Assembly: GCF_009695545.1 (NCBI RefSeq)
Contig: NZ_VUNS01000024.1
Location: 1 to 64,000 of the forward strand
Source: Victivallis lenta
GTDB lineage: Bacteria > Verrucomicrobiota > Lentisphaeria > Victivallales > Victivallaceae
Reading direction: 5' to 3'
Length of the DNA stretch: 64,000 nt
In this document: piece after piece, positions 34,152-41,511 of the stretch
Layout of the letters: every line of letters starts with the position of its first letter
Position numbering within the stretch: the stretch's first letter is position 1
The notes under the pieces: generated by a model
What the model was told of the DNA's origin: nothing
Database searches by the model: none
The model's input: only the letters and a program-made list of their open reading frames with translations
Position numbers and translations under genes: made by a program

Positions 34152-34369
34152 GCCTGCTCCCTCCGATTGCGAATGAAGGCTTCAATTTCCTCCAAAATGG
34201 CGCGTGCTCCCATCGAGTGCAACACCTCATAATGCTCTAGCAGATATTCAATCACTCCACAGCGATTGAAAAAATCGATCACCTTCTGACCGGAACACCC
34301 CATCTTTGCCTTGTACTCTTCCACGCAGAAAGAGACAAATGCAAGCTTTTTTTCTTCCGATATGCTCAT
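34148..34369 (-). CDS. DUF3791 protein, first gene of cassette B
   Basis: A 73-residue DUF3791 protein: AFVSFCVEEYKAKMGCSGQ, then VIDFFNRCGVIEYLLEHYEVLHSMG split across its helices. DUF3791 is habitually encoded just before DUF3990. It is helical and soluble, with a GGAGG site before the ATG. It is probably the antitoxin or chaperone component of the cassette, but that is inferred from gene order. Confidence 0.83.
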   Translation of the reverse strand: MSISEEKKLAFVSFCVEEYKAKMGCSGQKVIDFFNRCGVIEYLLEHYEVLHSMGARAILEEIEAFIRNRREQA

Positions 34370-34501
34370 TGAAGTCCTCCAGCATTTACTATAAGTCTAT
34401 TATGCCAAAAAACAAGCTGAAAATACGGAATCATATCAACTCTTATTTCTTCTTTTGGAACAGCGCGAAAAATATTAATTTTCGGCCGAGATTTGCGGTG
34501 A

Positions 34502-34539
34502 GGAATTTCCCGGCTGCATCATGTGAGCCGGGAAATTCC
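34502..34539 (+). promoter_or_regulatory. Conserved hairpin before the PRTRC-E operon
   Basis: GGAATTTCCCGGCT (34502-34515) pairs perfectly over 14 bp with AGCCGGGAAATTCC (34526-34539). An almost identical hairpin is at 49910-49947 before the ParB gene, with 18 identical bases on the 3' side (GTGAGCCGGGAAATTCCC). No T run follows, so it is not an ordinary terminator. Confidence 0.7.
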
Positions 34540-34574
34540 CATAACGAAACTCTTGCATAATGGAGTCAGGCAAA

Positions 34575-34646
34575 ATGATCAAACAGAATTTTTCCCAAAA
34601 TTCCCTGTCGGTACTCAAAACTCTGACCGATTGGGTAAAACTTTAA
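34575..34646 (+). CDS. Possible leader peptide before PRTRC-E
   Basis: A 23-codon frame (MIKQNFSQNSLSVLKTLTDW, then VKL) with GGAG nine bases before the ATG. It lies between the conserved hairpin and the PRTRC-E start and ends 12 bases before it. No amino-acid run typical of attenuation is present. It may couple ribosome traffic to the downstream gene or may be chance. Confidence 0.3.
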   Translation: MIKQNFSQNSLSVLKTLTDWVKL

Positions 34647-34658
34647 CTCGGAGGAACC

Positions 34659-35024
34659 ATGAACACCAAACTCTATGAACTGACTAAACAGGGAGTCATC
34701 CGAATGATTCTCCGGCGAGGTGACGACGGCAACTACCTGCTTGGCATCAGCGATGGCACTCACAACCCGCTTTACCTGAATGGTTCGCAGGAAACAATCG
34801 AAAATAAACTGGATCAGGCACTCGCGAACTTTACCGCCGATACCCGAAAGCAGGATATTGCGGATAAGTTGAATGAGGCAGAGGAGGCTCAAGTTGAATC
34901 GCCCCCCGCATCGGTACAAACGCCTCGGAAAACCACTGTGCCGACCTCTGCTTCCGCGCATACGACCTCGCGTACAGAACGCTCCGAAGAACAGATGGAA
35001 TTGGACCTGGCTTTCAACTTTTAA
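34659..35024 (+). CDS. PRTRC system protein E
   Basis: A 121-residue protein. The N-terminal half (MNTKLYELTKQGVIRMILRR, then GNYLLGISDG and ALANFTADTRKQDIAD) resembles PRTRC protein E. The C-terminal half is a low-complexity Pro/Thr/Ser/Ala linker ending in EEQMELDLAFNF. CGGAGGAACC precedes the ATG. PRTRC proteins are encoded together on plasmids and ICEs; the role of E is not established. It starts the E-C-F-B-ThiF series. Confidence 0.75.
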   Translation: MNTKLYELTKQGVIRMILRRGDDGNYLLGISDGTHNPLYLNGSQETIENKLDQALANFTADTRKQDIADKLNEAEEAQVESPPASVQTPRKTTVPTSASAHTTSRTERSEEQMELDLAFNF

Positions 35025-35062
35025 TCGTATCTTACCAATCAACAAAAGAAGGAAAAATTATC

Positions 35063-35269
35063 ATGGCACCCCGCTCATCCTCCCGCATTTTCAGCTACAA
35101 CGGCAAAGTTCTGGAAGATCCCGTTCCGAATGAATCGGTCAAAAAGGCGATGGAAATTCTTTCGGTCATGCATCCGGAATTGAACAACGCTGTCTTGAAA
35201 GGCCCGACTGTCGGCCGGGACGGCGTCAAACATTACAAAATCGAAAAACGGGTGGGAAATTTCAACTGA
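35063..35269 (+). CDS. PRTRC system protein C, ubiquitin-like (Prok_Ub family)
   Basis: A 68-residue protein matching PRTRC-C: RIFSYNGKVLEDPVPNESVK, AMEILSVMHPELNNAVLKGP and a C-terminal HYKIEKRVGNFN. The family is a prokaryotic ubiquitin-like beta-grasp domain known to neighbour E1-, E2- and JAB-like genes. The tail ends Gly-Asn-Phe-Asn instead of an exposed terminal Gly. If conjugated, it would need trimming after Gly, or it acts without conjugation. The stop overlaps the next ATG by one base. Confidence 0.8.
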   Translation: MAPRSSSRIFSYNGKVLEDPVPNESVKKAMEILSVMHPELNNAVLKGPTVGRDGVKHYKIEKRVGNFN

Positions 35270-35451
35270 TGAGAAAAACACTCACCTGGCAGAAGCTGCT
35301 CAAACGATTTGTTACCGAGCGGAAAGAGTATAAAATCCAATTGGCTCATTTTAACGAAAGAAATTCAAGATGCGCCTCCAGCCTGCTTCGTGCGGCAGAA
35401 AACGCCAAACCGGTTTCCATGCCCGGCCACGTCCTGCCGCCCATTATGTAA
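35269..35451 (+). CDS. Small frame overlapping the start of PRTRC-F
   Basis: A 60-residue basic frame whose ATG overlaps the PRTRC-C stop. Its last 82 bases overlap the annotated start of PRTRC-F in another frame. Two readings are possible: a short coupled gene whose translation delivers ribosomes to the F start, or the true N-terminus of F separated by a frameshift. The Arg-rich first 25 residues of F look like an out-of-frame shadow of this frame, which favours a true F start later or the frameshift reading. Confidence 0.35.
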   Translation: MRKTLTWQKLLKRFVTERKEYKIQLAHFNERNSRCASSLLRAAENAKPVSMPGHVLPPIM

Positions 35452-36437
35452 CGTTGCCCTCTTTGGACAAGGTTCAGGAATCCATCGGGACCCGGCAACA
35501 GGTCACGGGACTTTGCCATATTCTGGCGGAGCTCAATACCCTGTTTCCGCTGGAAGGCATTCTTCAGAAAGAAAACAATCCGGCCACAGTCTTATCCATG
35601 GGGATGCGGCAGTGGCTGGAAAGTTTTTTGCCGTCCGATGTTGTTCAACAAATAAGCCTTTCGGTCCAGATTGCCTCTGACGAGGATTTTGATGAGGAGT
35701 TATTCGGAGAACTGCCCCCGGATTACATGGCGGTCACGTTTCAATTGGATCGATTTCTGGATTGCTATTGTCCGTTCGGCAATCTCATTGAAGAGTATGA
35801 AAAGAAATCTCCGGGACTTGGCCGGTATCTGCTGCACATTTTTACAGCCTGTCCGTTCATCATCGGGACGCCGGGCAATCTTTATGAACTGGCCTCTTAT
35901 TGCTGCTGGGAGAATGAAGACGATGAAAGGTCATTCATTGAAGATCGCTGTGCCGAGGAAGTCGCAGCAGGGAATAGCGAGGAGATTGCCCGGGAGTATG
36001 CTGAAAGTCAGGTGACAATCAGATATGAGGAATTTGAGAAAAATCTTCCGTTATGGAGTTTCAGCCGGAAAGAGAATCCGGCTGACTATCGGAAACGCCT
36101 TCCGGAAGAACTGCGGCATCTGGATCGGCTTTACCGGACATACCGTCGCCATAAGTACACCGATAACTTCTGGCCGCGGCTGAACTTGCCGTGCGTCATC
36201 CTGGGGCTGGATCAACCTACATTCGATTTTCTGTGTCATGCTTACAACAGGATCGGCAATGAACAGGTCCAGTATTATGACGGCTGCTACTGCCTGGCCG
36301 GTTTCGGATGCGCTTTTCAGCCGACGAACTCATCGCAAATCCGAAATGCGCTTCAGGAAATCCGGTTTGCCCTGGAATATTTTGGAGCCTGCATCCAATT
36401 TTTACTGCAGCATAGAGAGGAATATCCCAATGATTGA
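35370..36437 (+). CDS. PRTRC system protein F (alpha-helical partner)
   Basis: A frame of 355 residues. From about residue 27 (VTLPSLDKVQESIGTRQQVT, then GLCHILAELNTLFPL) it resembles PRTRC protein F, a mostly helical protein found with the ubiquitin-like, E2-like and E1-like members. Features seen include ASYCCWENEDDERSFIEDRC in the middle and NFWPRLNLPCVILGLDQPT followed by FDFLCHAYNRIGNEQVQYYD near the C-terminus. The only ATG, at 35370, has a weak ribosome-binding site and gives an odd Arg-rich start. Function unknown; scaffolding in the cassette is a guess. The stop overlaps the B gene by 8 bases. Confidence 0.7.
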   Translation: MRLQPASCGRKRQTGFHARPRPAAHYVTLPSLDKVQESIGTRQQVTGLCHILAELNTLFPLEGILQKENNPATVLSMGMRQWLESFLPSDVVQQISLSVQIASDEDFDEELFGELPPDYMAVTFQLDRFLDCYCPFGNLIEEYEKKSPGLGRYLLHIFTACPFIIGTPGNLYELASYCCWENEDDERSFIEDRCAEEVAAGNSEEIAREYAESQVTIRYEEFEKNLPLWSFSRKENPADYRKRLPEELRHLDRLYRTYRRHKYTDNFWPRLNLPCVILGLDQPTFDFLCHAYNRIGNEQVQYYDGCYCLAGFGCAFQPTNSSQIRNALQEIRFALEYFGACIQFLLQHREEYPND

Positions 36438-37146
36438 AGTTCAATATCAGCCTCAGGAACATCCCTATAAGCTCTCACACGCAATCCTTTTCTATCGGAA
36501 TAATCAGGGTACGCTGGCAACGCTGCATAAGATTCGCAACAAACAGTTCATGTCCGGCAAAAGCCTTGACCCTGCCGAGTTGGAGGAGCTGCTGCATACT
36601 CCGAACCAGCAAAGGCACATGAACTACCTGCCGGCTCAAGTTATCGCCTATTCTCAAAACGAAATTCTGTGGTTTGAGAAAAGTGCTGTCCGTCCCATCT
36701 ACTTCAACGTCCCGAAGGAAGAGAAAGAACGTCTTTTTCTGAACCGGATCTCCGGGAAAAAGGTGATCTGGCCCAGTTTGCTTTTCAAAATAAGCCGTAA
36801 TTCGATTTCCTGCTGGGCACTCAAAAGCAACCGGCATCCATTACCCACGACGCAATTGTATTTTGCACCTTTTACCAATTTGTTCTCCGATCAGAAATTC
36901 TGTCTGCCCAATGCGGTTTACAGCAATCCCCCGGACAACCTGCTGAAATTCGCCACCCATGCCGTCGACATCATCTTTCAGGGACATTTTTCCCATTTGT
37001 GCGGCGTAAGGGAGAACACGTCCTATCCGGGCGGCCGGGATCGTTTCTGGGCGGATATGGCCCGGCAGGTCGAACAGAATGCGATCAAAAGTTTTCCGAC
37101 GAAATATCTGCTTCCCATGAATAAAACTTTGGAGAATATCCTGTGA
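36430..37146 (+). CDS. PRTRC system protein B, E2-like (Prok-E2_D family)
   Basis: A 238-residue protein resembling PRTRC-B, classed in Pfam as a prokaryotic E2 (ubiquitin-conjugating-like) family. HAILFYRNNQGTLATLHKI at the start, LPAQVIAYSQNEILWF near residue 70, then TTQLYFAPFTNLFSDQKFCL at 140-160. Cys158 (in KFCLPNA), just after the strand-turn, sits where an E2 active-site Cys is expected; Cys128 is the other candidate. Assigning the catalytic Cys is inference. It overlaps F by 8 bases and ThiF by 4, leaving no room for the JAB-type A gene often encoded in this cassette. Confidence 0.77.
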   Translation: MIEVQYQPQEHPYKLSHAILFYRNNQGTLATLHKIRNKQFMSGKSLDPAELEELLHTPNQQRHMNYLPAQVIAYSQNEILWFEKSAVRPIYFNVPKEEKERLFLNRISGKKVIWPSLLFKISRNSISCWALKSNRHPLPTTQLYFAPFTNLFSDQKFCLPNAVYSNPPDNLLKFATHAVDIIFQGHFSHLCGVRENTSYPGGRDRFWADMARQVEQNAIKSFPTKYLLPMNKTLENIL

Positions 37147-37907
37147 AACACCATACACCGCCTGAATTTCATGAGCAAACTGTTTTTGTCGAGTTGATCG
37201 GCGCCGGGGCCACCGGCTCCAAGATTCTTGCCGGACTCGTGCAACTGCACCATGCCATGCTGGAGCTGGGACATCCGCGCGGACTTCACGTCCGCTGCTG
37301 GGATTTCGACATGGTTTCCCATTCCAACCTCGGCAGACAGCTTTTCACAGAAAGCGATCTGGGCTGCAACAAAGCGGTCTCCTTGATTTCCCGCTACAAC
37401 TATCACTATTCGCTGGAGTGGACTGCGGAACCGCAACGTTTTACCGCAATTCCCATGGGATATCCGGGCAGTGCCATCCTGATTTCCGCTGTCGACTCCC
37501 GCAAATCCCGTTCGGAAATCAATCAGCATCTGCATAAATATCCCAAACCGTATTTGATCGATTGCGGCTGCGGCCGGGACTATGCTCAGTGCGCCATCGG
37601 AAACGGTTCTCCTGAACTGCCTTACCCATGGCAACTCTACCCGGACTGGATCGATCCCGCAAAAGACGGGAAACTGCGCTCAAGCTGTTCCATGGAGGAT
37701 GCCTTAAATCGTCAGGGGCTTTTCACCAACCAGTGGATTGCCACCGCCGTTCTGGAATTCATCTGGCAGCTCTTCCGATTTGGCGGGCTGGATTATTCCG
37801 AATTGTATATCAATCTGCAGACCGGCCGCATGACTTCCCGCCCCATCATGATTCCTCCTCGGAAAAAAGTTGCCGGGAACAGGAAAAAAAGAAAAGCGGT
37901 TTCATAA
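37143..37907 (+). CDS. PRTRC system ThiF-family (E1-like) protein
   Basis: A 254-residue ThiF/E1-like adenylating protein. It has LIGAGATGSK (nucleotide-binding Gly loop, residues 19-27), CWDFD (acidic end of beta-2), HSNLGRQLF (the Asn-x-x-Arg-Gln of E1 enzymes, residues 60-68), an AVDSR loop about residue 117, and a candidate catalytic cysteine at 182 in SSCSMEDALNRQ. The start is GTG 37143 overlapping the B stop. The C-terminal basic tail (PPRKKVAGNRKKRKAVS) could bind nucleic acid. It should activate the C-terminus of PRTRC-C by adenylation if the cassette works as a conjugation system. Confidence 0.88.
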   Translation: MKHHTPPEFHEQTVFVELIGAGATGSKILAGLVQLHHAMLELGHPRGLHVRCWDFDMVSHSNLGRQLFTESDLGCNKAVSLISRYNYHYSLEWTAEPQRFTAIPMGYPGSAILISAVDSRKSRSEINQHLHKYPKPYLIDCGCGRDYAQCAIGNGSPELPYPWQLYPDWIDPAKDGKLRSSCSMEDALNRQGLFTNQWIATAVLEFIWQLFRFGGLDYSELYINLQTGRMTSRPIMIPPRKKVAGNRKKRKAVS

Positions 37908-37919
37908 CATGTTGTTTTC

Positions 37920-37952
37920 GTCGGCGCGGGGCACGGAAGTGACCGCGCCGAC
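37920..37952 (+). promoter_or_regulatory. GC-rich intergenic hairpin after ThiF
   Basis: GTCGGCGCGG (37920-37929) pairs perfectly with CCGCGCCGAC (37943-37952). No T run follows. It lies 62 bases before ATG 38015, with a smaller ACTC/GAGT stem about 37963-37974. It is part of the island-wide series of hairpins between gene blocks. Confidence 0.6.
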
Positions 37953-38014
37953 TTATCAGGGACTCAAAAGAGTACCGGTCAGGGCGGGTAAACTCCAACA
38001 GAGGAGAGAACCTT

Positions 38015-38563
38015 ATGCCGATCAAACTTGATGACCCGAACGCTCTGGAGCAACTGACGGAAAAGCTCAGCAAACGCCGACAGCTTCAGGAGATGATGAA
38101 AGAGGTCAATGCCGTTATCCGCAGCTCCAAAAGCGACGATGCCAAGATCGATTTCATCATGAAGAAATGCGGCAAAAGCCGGGAAGAAGCCCGGAATTTT
38201 CTTCATCCCTCCGAAAGCTGGTGCGACCCGGGATTCGCCGCGTGGGAACTTGCCAACAACAATCAGGAGATCGGCCGCCTCCGCAAGAGAATCCAGGAGG
38301 TCGAACGCTATCGGGAAGCCGCCGCCAGAGCGGAAAAAGAAGGCAATTCGGAATTTCCGTTCGACGGCGGCAGGATCGTGGACAACGTTCCGGCCAATCG
38401 CCTTCAAATCTTTTTCGACAGGAAGCCCGATGCCGATGTTCGGACCAGACTCAAACAGAATGGGTTCCGCTGGGCGCCGAACAGCGGAGCCTGGCAGAGT
38501 TACCGGCACGGGTATACGCTCGACTGGGCCAAACGGGAATTCAATGCCGAGGCAATCCAATGA
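38015..38563 (+). CDS. Unrecognised protein with phage/ICE-type C-terminal domain
   Basis: A 182-residue hydrophilic protein. The N-terminal 110 residues are helical and probably coiled coil (LEQLTEKLSKRRQLQEMMKE, RLRKRIQEVERYREAAARAE). The C-terminal 60 (NRLQIFFDRKPDADVRTRLK, then GFRWAPNSGAWQSYR) match a short domain often seen in proteins of ICEs and phages, usually without known function. GAGGAGAG precedes the ATG. The next gene starts inside its stop (ATGA), starting a string of coupled small genes. Confidence 0.72.
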   Translation: MPIKLDDPNALEQLTEKLSKRRQLQEMMKEVNAVIRSSKSDDAKIDFIMKKCGKSREEARNFLHPSESWCDPGFAAWELANNNQEIGRLRKRIQEVERYREAAARAEKEGNSEFPFDGGRIVDNVPANRLQIFFDRKPDADVRTRLKQNGFRWAPNSGAWQSYRHGYTLDWAKREFNAEAIQ

Positions 38564-39015
38564 CTCGCGTCATCTATTACCGGGAACTGATGTTCGATCC
38601 GACTGTTCCCGGCTGTTTTCGACCGCTGACCCGGCAGGAAATTCAAAAACAGCGTTTGCCTAAACCGGAACCCGTGGATGTGTTCCGCAATGATCCCCGG
38701 GAAAAACTCTGGCTGATGAACGGTCTACCTGATCCTGATGGATGTCTGGCATATGCTCTCGACAGCATCCGGCATTTCTTCTATGGTGATCGGGACAAAC
38801 TGAGCAATATCCTGCTCCGCCATGACAGCCGCCACGACTGCGGAATCGATCTCTATTATGAGATGAGCAACTATCTTCTGGAACGCGAAGCATGGTGCCG
38901 GTTGCTTGAAACCGAACAACTTCACGTCTGCTTCGATGAATTCGTCCGCCCGTTTCGGGATTACATCGCCGAACTCTTTCAACAAATTGAAATCAGGAAG
39001 GAACAAGCAGTATGA
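38560..39015 (+). CDS. Unrecognised island protein
   Basis: A 151-residue acidic protein starting at the ATGA overlapping the preceding stop. It is mainly helical (CLAYALDSIRHFFYGDRDKL, IDLYYEMSNYLLEREAWCRL) with a proline-rich N-terminus. No motif is recognised. The next gene overlaps by 4 bases, so stoichiometric co-translation with its neighbours is likely. An upstream in-frame extension to 38167 lies wholly within the previous gene and is rejected. Confidence 0.68.
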   Translation: MTRVIYYRELMFDPTVPGCFRPLTRQEIQKQRLPKPEPVDVFRNDPREKLWLMNGLPDPDGCLAYALDSIRHFFYGDRDKLSNILLRHDSRHDCGIDLYYEMSNYLLEREAWCRLLETEQLHVCFDEFVRPFRDYIAELFQQIEIRKEQAV

Positions 39016-39353
39016 ACTACAGAACGGTCAGCACAAAATATCTGAAAACCACAACCGAGCAGGAGCTCAAGGTGGAAGTCTATTATGCAAAGGGAGGAGC
39101 GAACTATCTGGCCGGCGGTATTATTCAACGGGGTTATTGGTTGTCCGTCCAACCTGTCTCCCGGTCTGTCTCAAATGGACTCCGAAGCGAATCATTCACC
39201 TTGGGCAGTGGGCTGAAATACTTTCTGAAAGAAACCCGGGCCGACCGGCGCGGGGGGAAAACGGAACGGGAAGCCGTCAAATTGGCGGCGGCTCGTGAGC
39301 AGCTCTTAATCAAAGAGGTCTGTCTGCAGGAAAAGCTCGAACTTGCCGCCTGA
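39012..39353 (+). CDS. Small basic unrecognised protein
   Basis: A 113-residue protein, ATG overlapping the previous stop. The N-terminal half is beta-rich and Gly-containing (ELKVEVYYAKGGANYLAGGI), ending in SFTLGSGLKYFLKE. The C-terminal 40 residues are a charged helix (KTEREAVKLAAAREQLLIKE). Similar short proteins occur in ICE/plasmid gene strings without assigned function. It ends the first coupled string; a hairpin follows. Confidence 0.65.
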   Translation: MNYRTVSTKYLKTTTEQELKVEVYYAKGGANYLAGGIIQRGYWLSVQPVSRSVSNGLRSESFTLGSGLKYFLKETRADRRGGKTEREAVKLAAAREQLLIKEVCLQEKLELAA

Positions 39354-39373
39354 TTTTCTCAAATCGCTTCACG

Positions 39374-39419
39374 TCTGGAACGGAGAATACTTTCTGTTCC
39401 AGATTTTTCTTTTCCAGAC
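39374..39419 (+). promoter_or_regulatory. Intergenic hairpin with two alternative pairings
   Basis: TCTGGAAC (39374-39381) pairs with GTTCCAGA (39396-39403), and the stem extends inward by five more weak pairs. The same left arm, read as GTCTGGAA (39373-39380), can instead pair with TTCCAGAC (39412-39419). The two folds are mutually exclusive and lie 20-65 bases before ATG 39439, so a switch is possible. Confidence 0.5.
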
Positions 39420-39438
39420 TCTATGGAGAATAAATACC

Positions 39439-39897
39439 ATGCACAAACAGACCTTGAAAAATCTGCTTCAATATCACCGCGAGGTCCAATTCAAACAGTT
39501 CTGCAGCGAAATTTTCCCGGACTTCAGGCTTTCCGAATCCTACGGCTACCTGAGCGGAAAATTTTCGCTGTTCCAGTACCGCTTCATGCAATTCCTGTCG
39601 GAGCTGGATGAAGCCCATCTGGAAAATTTTTCCAATGCCATTCTGAAACGCTATGGCAGCGATGAACCGGAGTTCTGCAACATCATGGATTCCATGCAGG
39701 AACTGATCGCGCGGAAACGACGGACGAATCTCCCGGAAGATCAGCGGCAGTTGCTGCGGCTTCAGGCGCAGGCATTGCTGGTGGAGGAAGTGTACCCGTT
39801 TGAAACCAGATTGAAAGCGGACGAACGGGAGATGGAGCTTGCCGCGCTTCGGTCGTTGCTGGAGGAACTGAAAGCCTTTGCCGAGGAATCCTTATGA
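39439..39897 (+). CDS. Unrecognised helical protein
   Basis: A 152-residue almost wholly helical, charged protein (KNLLQYHREVQFKQFCSEIF at the start, DQRQLLRLQAQALLVEEVYP, then REMELAALRSLLEELKAFAE at the end), possibly a coiled-coil dimer. An extended upstream start at 39343 would read through the hairpin, so I chose ATG 39439. The stop overlaps the start of the PAPS-reductase-family gene (ATGA). Confidence 0.66.
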   Translation: MHKQTLKNLLQYHREVQFKQFCSEIFPDFRLSESYGYLSGKFSLFQYRFMQFLSELDEAHLENFSNAILKRYGSDEPEFCNIMDSMQELIARKRRTNLPEDQRQLLRLQAQALLVEEVYPFETRLKADEREMELAALRSLLEELKAFAEESL

Positions 39898-40664
39898 GCG
39901 ATCTCGACCTGACTCCATACAACCTGATTGCACTCTCAACCTCAGGCGGCAAGGACAGCGAAGTGACGATGATCAAAGTTGCCGAAGCCGCGCGGAAGCA
40001 GGGCGTCCTGCAACGGGTGATTGCGATTCACTCGGCAACCGGCGCGGAATGGAGCTGTACGGAAGATATTGCGTCTAAAATTGCAAAACTTTTGAATATT
40101 CCACTATATGTTGTACATCCGAAGTGGACGATTCCAGATTATATCGAACATCGATTGCGCTTCCCGGATATGCGACGGCGTTTCTGCACCTCTTTGAAAA
40201 CATCCGCCATCGACAAACTGCTGCGCAAGTTTTTTCCGGCAACAGCGCCATCCAAAATTCTTTCCGTTACCGGGGAACGCCGGGAAGAAAGTTCCCATCG
40301 TGCCAAATTGTCGGAATTTGAACCCTGCACCCGGCTGACTGCCGGACAGCGCCAGGTCTTTCATTACCGCCCGATTCTGGACTATGAACTCGGAGAGGTC
40401 TGGGAAACCATTCGCAAATCGGAATTGCTCCACCATCCCGCCTATGACATGGGCAACGAACGGCTTTCCTGTGCGCTTTGCATTTTCGCCTGCAACCGGG
40501 ATTTGTGGAACGGCGCCCGCGACCGTCCGGATCTGAAGGAACGATATCTGCGTCTGGAGGAACAGACCGGATTCACTTTTCGGCACAAGGAATCCCTGAA
40601 GCAGATTCTCGCCGGGGAAAAAGAGATGGAACCATGTCCATTTCAAATGAAAAAACAAAAGTAG
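39894..40664 (+). CDS. PAPS-reductase/ATP-pyrophosphatase family protein
   Basis: A 256-residue protein of the adenine-nucleotide alpha-hydrolase fold. The PP-loop is STSGGKDSEVTM (about residues 15-26), followed by HSATGAEWSCTEDI and RRRFCTSLKTSAIDKLL, as in phosphoadenosine phosphosulfate reductase-like proteins. Cysteines in SCALCIFACNRDLW near residue 200 may bind metal or an Fe-S cluster. Mobile elements often carry such proteins; relatives include DndC of DNA phosphorothioation. No other dnd genes are present, so sulfur modification is not claimed. Confidence 0.82.
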   Translation: MSDLDLTPYNLIALSTSGGKDSEVTMIKVAEAARKQGVLQRVIAIHSATGAEWSCTEDIASKIAKLLNIPLYVVHPKWTIPDYIEHRLRFPDMRRRFCTSLKTSAIDKLLRKFFPATAPSKILSVTGERREESSHRAKLSEFEPCTRLTAGQRQVFHYRPILDYELGEVWETIRKSELLHHPAYDMGNERLSCALCIFACNRDLWNGARDRPDLKERYLRLEEQTGFTFRHKESLKQILAGEKEMEPCPFQMKKQK

Positions 40665-40674
40665 GAAAGCATTG

Positions 40675-41073
40675 ATGGAATCGGCAGTCAATCACATCCT
40701 GTTTCTATACTGGAATCATCAGATCAGCCGGAAACAGACACTTGAATATCTGGCTGATATTCCCTCAGATATTCTGGCGGAGTGGATCGACGACCTTGTC
40801 AACCGTGTCAACGAGGCGATGTCGTTCGCCACTCTCGCAGATCGTCTGGATTATCCGGATGGGCGCCCGCTTCCGGCCGGAGAGATTCACGAGCGGATTC
40901 TTGAAGCGGCCAAACGCTTCTGTTTCAAAGGCTCCATCAAAAACTGGACGGCCGGCATGACCATGAAAGCCCGCGATGAAGGACTGATTGAAGATTATGA
41001 ATACTGGACCGCTGAGCGAATCGCCAATGATATGGCGGAGAAGGCCCGGACGGGGAAACGCAAACTTTACTGA
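40675..41073 (+). CDS. Unrecognised helical protein
   Basis: A 132-residue soluble, helical protein (QTLEYLADIPSDILAEWIDD, HERILEAAKRFCFKGSIKNW). The start is ATG 40675 with GGAAAG before it (a TTG one codon earlier is possible). The C-terminus is basic (EKARTGKRKLY). No family recognised. It lies 10 bases after the PAPS-reductase-like gene and is probably in the same transcript. Confidence 0.62.
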   Translation: MESAVNHILFLYWNHQISRKQTLEYLADIPSDILAEWIDDLVNRVNEAMSFATLADRLDYPDGRPLPAGEIHERILEAAKRFCFKGSIKNWTAGMTMKARDEGLIEDYEYWTAERIANDMAEKARTGKRKLY

Positions 41074-41094
41074 TTTTTTCACAGGGAGTAAACT

Positions 41095-41511
41095 ATGAAA
41101 AGACCGATTGAGCTGAAAATGCGTTTTGTCGTCAACTGGACGCTACGCCATTACCACTCCGACCTGAAGCATGATTTTGCATTTATCCAGATGTATGATC
41201 CTGACCGTTTCATTTGGATTACCCATGAATGCGGTACTCATTTTGCCCGCTTTTGGAAAAGCGAAGAACTGCCGGAAAGTGGAAAAAGTGTTCCGTATCT
41301 CTTCGGAACAGCAACCCGCGAGCGGCTTGTCGACAATGAGCTGGAGGCTTTACGCAATTGTTTCAATGAGGCTGTTCACGATTTTTATCTGATCGAACCG
41401 AAAATCGGCACATTCCGGAAAATCCGCCAAAAAGAGGCCGTTGCCATGCTGGAAGAACATACTGAAAATCTGCATAAACTTTGGCAAGAAGAAAAAAGGA
41501 ATGTGGCATGA
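41095..41511 (+). CDS. Unrecognised island protein
   Basis: A 138-residue protein. A CAGGGAG site precedes the ATG. The N-terminal half is beta-rich with aromatic residues (MRFVVNWTLRHYHSDLKHDF, AFIQMYDPDRFIWITHECGT). The C-terminal half is helical (EAVAMLEEHTENLHKLWQEE). The stop overlaps the next ATG. No family recognised. Confidence 0.62.
   Translation: MKRPIELKMRFVVNWTLRHYHSDLKHDFAFIQMYDPDRFIWITHECGTHFARFWKSEELPESGKSVPYLFGTATRERLVDNELEALRNCFNEAVHDFYLIEPKIGTFRKIRQKEAVAMLEEHTENLHKLWQEEKRNVA

Noticed and set aside
34148-34369. Reading the DUF3791 gene as a lone transcription regulator
   Set aside because: It has no DNA-binding motif, and its overlap with DUF3990 points to a cassette partner.
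39894-40664. DNA phosphorothioation system based on the DndC-like protein
   Set aside because: No DndB, DndD, DndE or cysteine desulfurase is recognisable nearby; only the PP-loop family assignment is supported.
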